Shown: positions 57,901 through 64,000 of the stretch, one piece after another
Position numbering within the stretch: position 1 is the first letter of the stretch
Layout: each line of letters starts with the position of its first letter
DNA from: Turritopsis dohrnii
Taxonomy: Eukaryota > Cnidaria > Hydrozoa > Anthoathecata > Oceaniidae
NCBI GenBank assembly: GCA_027922465.2
Contig: BQMF02000280.1
Coordinates: 62,001 to 126,000 of the forward strand
Length of the DNA stretch: 64,000 nt
Direction of reading: 5' to 3'
Notes under the pieces: model-generated
Told to the model about the DNA's origin: nothing
Databases searched by the model: none
Seen by the model: only the letters and a program-made list of their open reading frames with translations
Position numbers and translations under genes: made by a program

Positions 57901-60627
57901 TGTATAGCTGACATGCCATGCACGGTGCTTTGGTTTCATGTAAGTGCACGCATGAAATTTCAAAAAAACGCTAGGTTTGGACAGTAAGAAAAAAAAGAAG
58001 AAAACGAAAGCCGGTTGTAATAGCTTTCTTGCTTTCGCAGAAATCTAATAAACTGTAATTATTATGTTGTCAATTTTATTGTTTATTTTGTGATGTAATA
58101 TGTTGAGTTTCTCAATAAAACATTTTGCAACATCAATTATATTTTTCCTAATTCTTTTTTCTTTGTCATGTGCTTTCTCAATAGAACCTGCCTCTTCATT
58201 AATTGGAAGAAAAAAGATTGCAATATGTTGATGTTAATTTTATGAGCAGTTTCTACATAATATGTAGAGCCATATTATGCCTCGAAATTAAAAACAATTC
58301 GCTCCTTGACGTCCAAGTTGATAGAAACCGTATGGCACTCCTTAAAACAAAAATGCACACCCAATGTGTAACAAGGCGTGCGAACAAAATGGCACGTCTG
58401 GAAAATATAGATGTCTGACCCATCGCATGCGGGTCTAAAATCTTACGACCAGGCCTGTCAGGGTATGTAAAGTATTCCCTTACCATGCCCCAAATCAATA
58501 AAAGACATTATGTTCCGAAAGTCCTTAAATTTCCAAATATTTGGACGGAAAGACTTTCAGACAAATTAACAATTCAGACAGAAGAACTTATGCACAAAAG
58601 TGTGTCCGCTGTTATTATATGCCGAATCGAGATAAATCTGTTTTTACCTTAAAATCAGTACAGAATCATTCACTTGGTCAGTTGATCTCAAGCCAAGATT
58701 TTCCATGTGTTTCACAAACTCGTGCCTGCCATCTATCACCGGCAAGGTCTTATAAACTTGCATGAGAATGCTACGAAACAAACAATCACCATCGGCGGGG
58801 ATTTTGTCAACTCTAAGATTGAACGATTTCAAATTCCGATAGAGAGTCTCATTCTGTGCATCACTGTTATTTCCATCTGGTTCTATGGCAGATCGATTTA
58901 TAACAGGAAAGGTATACTTTATAGCATTCTCAACTTGAAAATCTATAGCATCACAGGAGTTCTTAACTTTCTTCATAAAATTAAGTACAAAATAAATATC
59001 ATATGCAAGCGTTGCCAACATGTTTGTTGACATCAGGTTTCCAGAAGTGAATAAGGCATGATCCTCAAGTGTCAACGGTTCTGGTTCCCCAGGTGTTTGC
59101 AGAAATGGAGACAAGAACGTTTTTGGTAGATATGGAGCAATTTTCACATTGCAACGATGTTTTCTTATATTGGCTCTGCTGTTGTATGAAGCACACAATA
59201 CAGCAAAAATTGCAATAGCCAACTCTGGACTCATGATAAAATATTTATTCTGGAATATATCATCTTTTATAAATTCCTGGTGATATTTTTCAATGCTGTC
59301 ACTTCCTTGGTCAGGCGGTATATAAGATAAACAGCCCATACTGATATGCTCTTTTAATATTTCCAATTGGCTCAATATCAACTGGCGTCTGTGTTCGGAT
59401 AATGTATTTAAAAAGGATTCCTGCTTTGTAAGTACGTCAATTAGGTTTTGCATGATTACTGTGGGGGAAGCTGTGTCTTGCTCTCTCTTGTCTTGAACAT
59501 CATCAGCCTTTCGTACAATTCGCTTCAAGTCTTTTGCAAAGATACAGGCATGAACAACTTTTTTGTCTGGTAGACAATTTGTTATTGCAGCAAATGCATG
59601 GTATAAATCGTGCTTAACTACCACACCTGGAAATAGAGCAGTACATAATTCTCGCATCTCACAACAATTTTCCAGGAAAACGTAGCTTAAAGATGTACCC
59701 GTTACATCCAGTTTATATTTGATGTCCATAAGAAAAGACATGTATTCCTCACAGTCTGATGTTTCTGAAGAGGCTTTCCATGAAACTATTTCATGGTTTT
59801 CATTCAAGACAGTCATAATTTTCATTTGATCCTTTTTGTTTTTGTCCGAGTATGTGCGACCAACACGATAACAGTTATCTATTGAGATCGAACAGCTTGG
59901 AAGGGAACGTGTGCACTCCAAAAGTTGTTTGATATTGTAGTATGTATCCAAAAATATAGTTTCTACCTTATCTCTACTTGGAAATGAAAACATAACATTG
60001 TCATGAAAACTTTTCTCATTAAATCCAATAGTCCGTTGAAAATATGCGAAATTCAAAGAGCTAATACACTCACAAATCTGGGTGAAAGTAACTCTGGTGG
60101 TAACCTGATGGAAGATGTAATCAATCAAGTCAAATGTAGCAACACTCATGTGGTACTTTTTGAAAGGGAAATGGTTCGGTCTTAATGAAATCGGGAAGTT
60201 TGACATTAGCTCCCAAGATCCTGCTAGATAATGATGATTACAATCTTTTCGGCATGTGTACATTCGTTGGACTAACAAAATATTTCGTCGCAAATCAAAT
60301 ATCAGTCGTGGGTTTTTATTGGAACCTTTTTTCAATAAATCATCAGTCCATCCCGATGGTCGAATATCAGTTCCTGGATGCTTTAAGCATTTCATTGTGA
60401 AAGTAAAGTGTTCTAGTGGGGACCAAACAAATAGGGCAGGTAAATAAGATCGATCAGCCGGTGGCTCGATGACATGATCAAACCATGGATTGGTAGGGTT
60501 GTCCTTGAATTTCTTCAAAACCTCAAGCAGATATGTTTGGGCTTCCTCATCAAGAGTGACAGATGACACAACAGGAAAGTGTAACATAACCAACATAACC
60601 AACAGGAGATACATTTCTTTCTTATGA
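54904..60627 (-). CDS. Transposase-like RNase H-fold region fused to an OTU protease and CXC-like cysteine repeats
   Basis: Three minus-strand exons are visible: ~58700-60627 (ATG at 60614), 56214-56536 and 54904-55961; the last two join in phase. The long exon has G-W-T-D-D-L-L and Cys/His pairs (Y-T-C-R-K-D-C-N-H-H), then a transposase-like block: S-I-S-I-D-N-C, F-L-E-N-C-C, V-V-K-H-D-L-Y-H-A-F and G-S-D-S-I-E-K-Y-H. It ends with I-P-A-D-G-D-C-L-F-R-S, the catalytic Cys loop of OTU proteases. Exon two continues the OTU fold to C-G-H-Y-D-G-T with the catalytic His. Exon three has two cysteine repeats (C-P-C...C-F-C-K-I-C-G-N and C-P-C...C-R-C-K-N-C-E-N) like tesmin/TSO1 CXC, then a Gln/Glu-rich tail. 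The exon 1-2 junction is unsolved; a short exon is probably missing. It may be a transposon gene or a domesticated one. Confidence 0.7.
57530..57704 (-). repeat. tRNA-derived SINE in the OTU-gene intron
   Basis: On the minus strand a tRNA-like head (57632-57704) runs into an unrelated AT-rich body and ends near CTGCCCGTAAGGGCATCTTG (about 57536-57555), a small hairpin. A Pol III-promoter head plus a unique tail is the structure of a SINE. No second copy was found in this window to confirm it. Confidence 0.5.
57632..57704 (-). tRNA. tRNA-Ile(GAU)-like sequence, degenerate
   Basis: The minus strand starts GCTTCCGTGGCGCAGTTGGC with a good A box (TGGCGCAGTTGG), has an anticodon loop CTGATAA (GAU), and a perfect T arm GGTGG-TTCGAGC-CCACC with the B box. 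The acceptor stem pairs poorly (5' GCTTCCG against 3' TAGGTCG) and the anticodon stem has weak pairs. A TTTT lies about ten bases downstream. It is more likely a tRNA-derived SINE head or pseudogene than a working tRNA. Confidence 0.55.
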
Positions 60628-60669
60628 CTAAATAAAAATAAAACATATGAGTGTAAAGTAAATGTTTGT

Positions 60670-60713
60670 GGCACTATATTGCACTTTCCATACCCCGAAA
60701 GTGCAATAGCGCC
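60670..60713. mobile_element. 44 bp minimal Merlin-like palindrome with 8 bp target duplication
   Basis: GGCACTATATTGCACTTTCC and its inverse partner GAAAGTGCAATAGCGCC meet almost back to back. ATGTTTGT stands directly outside both ends (60662-60669, 60714-60721). It is essentially two transposon termini with no interior, just upstream of the OTU gene. Confidence 0.85.
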
Positions 60714-60721
60714 ATGTTTGT

Positions 60722-61644
60722 ATGCAATAACACATAATTATGTATGGTGGGTAGCCTAATTAAGCTTCTACCTCTTTAGGGATTTCCTCTCTCTACTGTC
60801 AAATGAAATTGAATTTCTTGCAGCTGTGATGAACTTGATTTCATGTAGTGTTTGTGTATTATTTTCACATAAGAGCACTGTGAACTTTCTTGATGTCAAG
60901 ATTTGATTGAGTTGAGTTATAAAAAAATATTTTTGTTACTCCGCCATCCCTTTCAAGTTTGCATACTCGCCAAAAACGTTCAATATGCTCAAAAATATTT
61001 ATACACCACATGGGGACCAGATTTAAAAGGGTCCGAGGGACGTACTTTGCTTTTGGGGACTCAAAATGACTTCGCATATTTGTGATCTTGTAGATGATGA
61101 CTCTCCAGCATCAGCGAACGTAAAACTGAGCAGAAAACATGTGAATCTAGAAGGTATACGAGTACTTACATTAAGTTGCCGCGTGTAGGGCTCTCAAAAT
61201 GAAAGCAGCGAAGCAGTTCTTTCCCGCCAGCACTATTGAATCTCGCTATGTTTTGAGCTCAAAACACGGTCACACATACCGTAAAAATATTTTTAAAAGA
61301 CGAATCATAACTTTTGTGGTCAGTCAGTGTAAACAAATTTTTTTAGCTTAGAATCAAAATGGTGCATGTAGTTGTGTTGTTGGGGAATGAGTGGGTAACC
61401 GCGAAATTGTTTGTTTTTCATGTTTTTCTTTTGCTGACTTCAGTAAAATCCCAATACTGATTTATGGCGTTGCAAAAAATCGTAATATGACCAATTTTAT
61501 GAAAGTGCACAATACAATAGACATTTTTACTGTATAGTGTGTCTTCAAACTTTGAATGTGAATAAACTGTTTTTATTTGTTGCTGTAATTAGCTTTATTT
61601 TTGTATCACTCGATAGGAAATTTTCTAAATTTTTAAAAAATTAA
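60722..61644. other. No gene seen
   Basis: AT-rich 5' flank of the OTU gene. No family similarity in the short open frames. Confidence 0.4.
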
Positions 61645-61652
61645 AGTTTTGG

Positions 61653-62703
61653 GGCGCTATTACACTTTCGTACCCCCCTAATTTTATTGATGTTTCTTAT
61701 GCAGAATTTCACGCTGATTAATATTCACATAAGAACTTGGGTCTGAAAATCAACAGAAAGGAAGTTATTCGCCATCAAAAATTTGGAAATATCTTCGGTC
61801 CATACCATAACTGTCGTCCGCCATTTTTAAAGTTTCTCGCAATATGATGAAACCTGGTTTTCACTCAACTTTGATCCCCAGTTCGTGATTCTTTACTTTC
61901 CTATTTCGTGCGATTTAATTCTATTCATGAATGAAACAAATGAATCTATTAGCTTCGGTTAATAAATATTATTGGTTGAAAATAATTTTTGATTGTTTTA
62001 AAGCAAAGTCTGCTTTTTCAGTCTTTTTTATGATGGACTTATGAGATCATATACATATGATCATAATGCAGGTGGCATACTATGTTTGTCCTCTCTTGTA
62101 CGCATTATGTGTATAAAAATTTGCTTTCAAAAAAACTTCAGAGGGGGAGTTTCTTGATTAATGGAGTGGATCTTCCAAAAATATGTTTTTCAAATATATG
62201 TGGCTTTAAAAAAAGCCGTTTTATTGCGAAGTCGTCTCATACTGGGTACAGCTGAGCAACTTGCGTCCAGAAGTGGAAGTAGGCATGCTCATTAAAACGT
62301 TGGTTCCACATGAATTCAGCCAGGTAGTCTGGAATGGTATCGCAGTTTGTTGGGCCAAACATAGATTTAAATTTGGCTTTAGCTCGCTGCCACATTGCCT
62401 CAACACGGTTCGTTGTCACCGCGAAGAAGAGAACAGACTGTATTGAAGAAAGTGAGAAAGAAGAGAAACCAGGTCTTCAGGATCAGCGAGACACGAGATG
62501 CGAAGCGATGGATTATGATTATGAAGTAAAAATGGCGGACGACAGTTATGGTATGGACCGAAGATATTTCCAAATTTTTGATGGCGAATAACTTCCTTTC
62601 TGTTGATTTTCAGACCCAAGTTCTTATGTGAATATTAATCAGTGTGAAATTCTGCATAAGAAACATCAATAAAATTAGGGGGGTACGAAAGTGTAATAGC
62701 GCC
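61653..62703. mobile_element. Merlin-like DNA transposon, 1051 bp, ~180 bp TIRs, 8 bp target duplication
   Basis: Starts GGCGCTATTACACTTTCGTA and ends with its inverse; the terminal inverted repeat extends ~180 bp (to the GGCGGACGACAGTTATGG word). AGTTTTGG flanks both ends perfectly (61645-61652, 62704-62711). An interior minus-strand relic resembles an IS1595/ISXO2-type transposase tail. A GG start, 8 bp duplication and that relic all fit the Merlin superfamily. Confidence 0.88.
62221..62419 (-). pseudogene. Relic of an IS1595/Merlin-type transposase C-terminus
   Basis: The frame reads T-T-N-R-V-E-A-M-W-Q-R-A-K-A-K-F-K then I-P-D-Y-L-A-E-F-M-W-N-Q-R-F. It resembles the last part of ISXO2-like transposases, where N-x-V-E-x-x-W-x-x-x-K provides the third catalytic acid (the Glu). 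Upstream catalytic Asp motifs are absent, so this copy is an internally deleted passenger. Confidence 0.65.
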
Positions 62704-62964
62704 AGTTTTGGAAGGTGAGAAAAATCAGGGAAGAAGAAATATCAATTGTAACTTTAACATAATTGACAAGATAACCTACATAACCCACATAAACACTTAA
62801 GAAGAATGTTTTATTAATTTTATCTTTGCACTAAGACGTTGTTGATGTTTAAAAAAGTCACTTAAACGATTAAACTTGTTTTGCTTAAAAAGTATTTCCC
62901 GAATTACTGTCATGGTTTGAATAGATCATTTCCTTTCATTCACTTGTTAATGGACTTTTAAAGT

Positions 62965-63397
62965 TAGTCAACCGGGGGGCGACTTTGACAGTTTTTACCT
63001 TACTTGTTTTGATTTCTTCGCTTCACGATAAGACAACGAAATGATAATGGGCGCTTCATAACATTTACGGCACCGAGATTCTAGGATTATTGTAGTGTTT
63101 ATTTGAATGGGGTGGCATATTAGTCTAAATCTACAAAATGTTAGTGTCAAAGTCGCCCCATTCAGTGGGGCGACTTTGACAGTACTGTTTTAGGTGAGAA
63201 AATCCTTACGGGGCGACTTTGACACATCAATGAATTTTAAGTATTTTATTTTAGAATGCTTTTAACATTTTTTCGCTAGTTAACAGACACGCAGCAAGGG
63301 TAAAATAAACAAAGAAGAGATAAAAACCAAAAACCATTATGTCAGTAAAGTAAACTGTCAAAGTCACCCCCATTGTCAAAGTCGCCCCGGTTGACTA
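62965..63397. mobile_element. ~430 bp Tc1/mariner-like MITE, TIR GTCAACCGGGGCGACTTTGACA
   Basis: Left GTCAACCGGGGGGCGACTTT and the inverse of right AAGTCGCCCCGGTTGAC, flanked by TA. Inside, GGGGCGACTTTGACA recurs at least twice more and forms a palindrome at 63149-63182. No coding capacity. Confidence 0.85.
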
Positions 63398-64000
63398 ATA
63401 GTACCGTAAAGCGGGGTGAGCGGGGTGACTTGAAACACCCGGGGTGACTTGAAACAGCGTCAAAAAAGCGTTATTTCTCATGAAATAATGAATGAAACTC
63501 CGAATTTTTTTCAGATTCCGTTCGGAGACTATCTAGCGCAACTTTCGATAGAAAAATTTTATTAATCAAGGAAGTTTTTCCGAAGCTGAAGATGAAAAAA
63601 GCGCCGAAAATCAGTACCCCTGTAAAATAGCACATCACGGCGATATAGCATATCACCAAATGTAATTTTTTTTACATTTGTAAAATAGAAAGGTCAAAGG
63701 GAGTAATTCCAGAATTTTATCGAAAAATATTTAAAATTGACAGAAATATATGCCATTAAGATGTTTCGTTTTTTTTTTTCACTCGATACACTTCGTCTCT
63801 TCGATTATTGCATAAATGTTCTTATCAATTATGATGCAATCAAATCATTGATGTGTGATAAAGTTCAGCCGATGGAGTTTCAAAGGTGGTATTAAGTCAT
63901 TTGGTAATTATAAGTTCTATTAATAGAAAGGGTTACTATCTAAGAATTAAACCTCAATAGACTCGTTTTACTAAGTACCATAACTGAATACTAATCAGAG
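63398..64000. other. Start of another repeat; no gene seen
   Basis: TACCGTAAAGCGGGGTGA at 63402 with repeated GGGGTGACTTGAAACA words is the mirror of the end at about 5165-5181, so a related element probably begins here. The remainder is AT-rich. Confidence 0.45.

Noticed and set aside
5154..63420. Ends at ~5165-5181 and 63402 as two TIRs of one giant element
   Set aside because: They have the right orientation to be ends of the same family, but 58 kb of ordinary genes between them makes separate insertions far more likely.
1..64000. CRISPR array, prokaryotic operon or ribosome-binding sites
   Set aside because: Intron-rich eukaryotic genes throughout. Repeats present are transposon ends or satellites, without regular spacers.

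Overview
The window is AT-rich animal DNA with small GT-AG introns and a very heavy load of short DNA transposons. Gene content (COX10, RPP21, RPL38, POP7, RRP7A, SRSF2, RNASEH2A orthologues), TTAGGG-like islands and an arminin-like cationic peptide precursor suggest an invertebrate metazoan, most likely a cnidarian and perhaps a hydrozoan. The taxon is an inference; no single sequence proves it. Exon coordinates were assembled by hand from reading frame, GT/AG borders, phase agreement and family similarity.

Layout. 1-3.6 kb: two internal exons of COX10 (minus), with a ~530 bp repeat in opposite orientations on either side of one exon, plus a decayed non-LTR retrotransposon. 6.3-9.3 kb: a 1.1 kb DNA transposon and two TATAGATTA-type clusters. 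11.3-13 kb: RPP21 (plus). 16.7-17.3 kb: part of a multicopy gene family (minus). 18-19.3 kb: a single-exon SH2-domain gene (minus). 21.5-22.1 kb: exons resembling the end of a Hint/hedgehog module (minus, tentative). 24.9-32 kb: nested transposons, including a piggyBac-family element with a readable but frameshifted transposase. 32.9-34 kb: RPL38 (minus). 36.3-38.6 kb: POP7 (plus). 40.1-46.6 kb: RRP7A (minus) and SRSF2 (plus), head to head across a 130 bp gap; SRSF2 has two alternative first exons. 49.8-50.8 kb: a small secreted acidic-then-cationic peptide precursor (plus), convergent with RNASEH2A (51.0-54.1 kb, minus). 54.9-60.6 kb: a gene joining a transposase-like RNase H-fold region, a split OTU protease and two cysteine-rich CXC-like repeats (minus), with a tRNA-headed SINE in its large intron. 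61.6-64 kb: a Merlin-like element with a perfect 8 bp target duplication and other short elements.

Six of the housekeeping genes act in RNA metabolism: two RNase P/MRP subunits, rRNA processing, a ribosomal protein, a splicing factor and RNase H2. They lie on both strands with their own promoters, so this is chance or loose clustering, not an operon. The strongest items for follow-up are the SRSF2 alternative first exons, the arminin-like precursor, the transposase-OTU-CXC gene, the nested transposon stack, and a ~115 bp hairpin MITE family present at least ten times, six of them in or beside the RNASEH2A locus.
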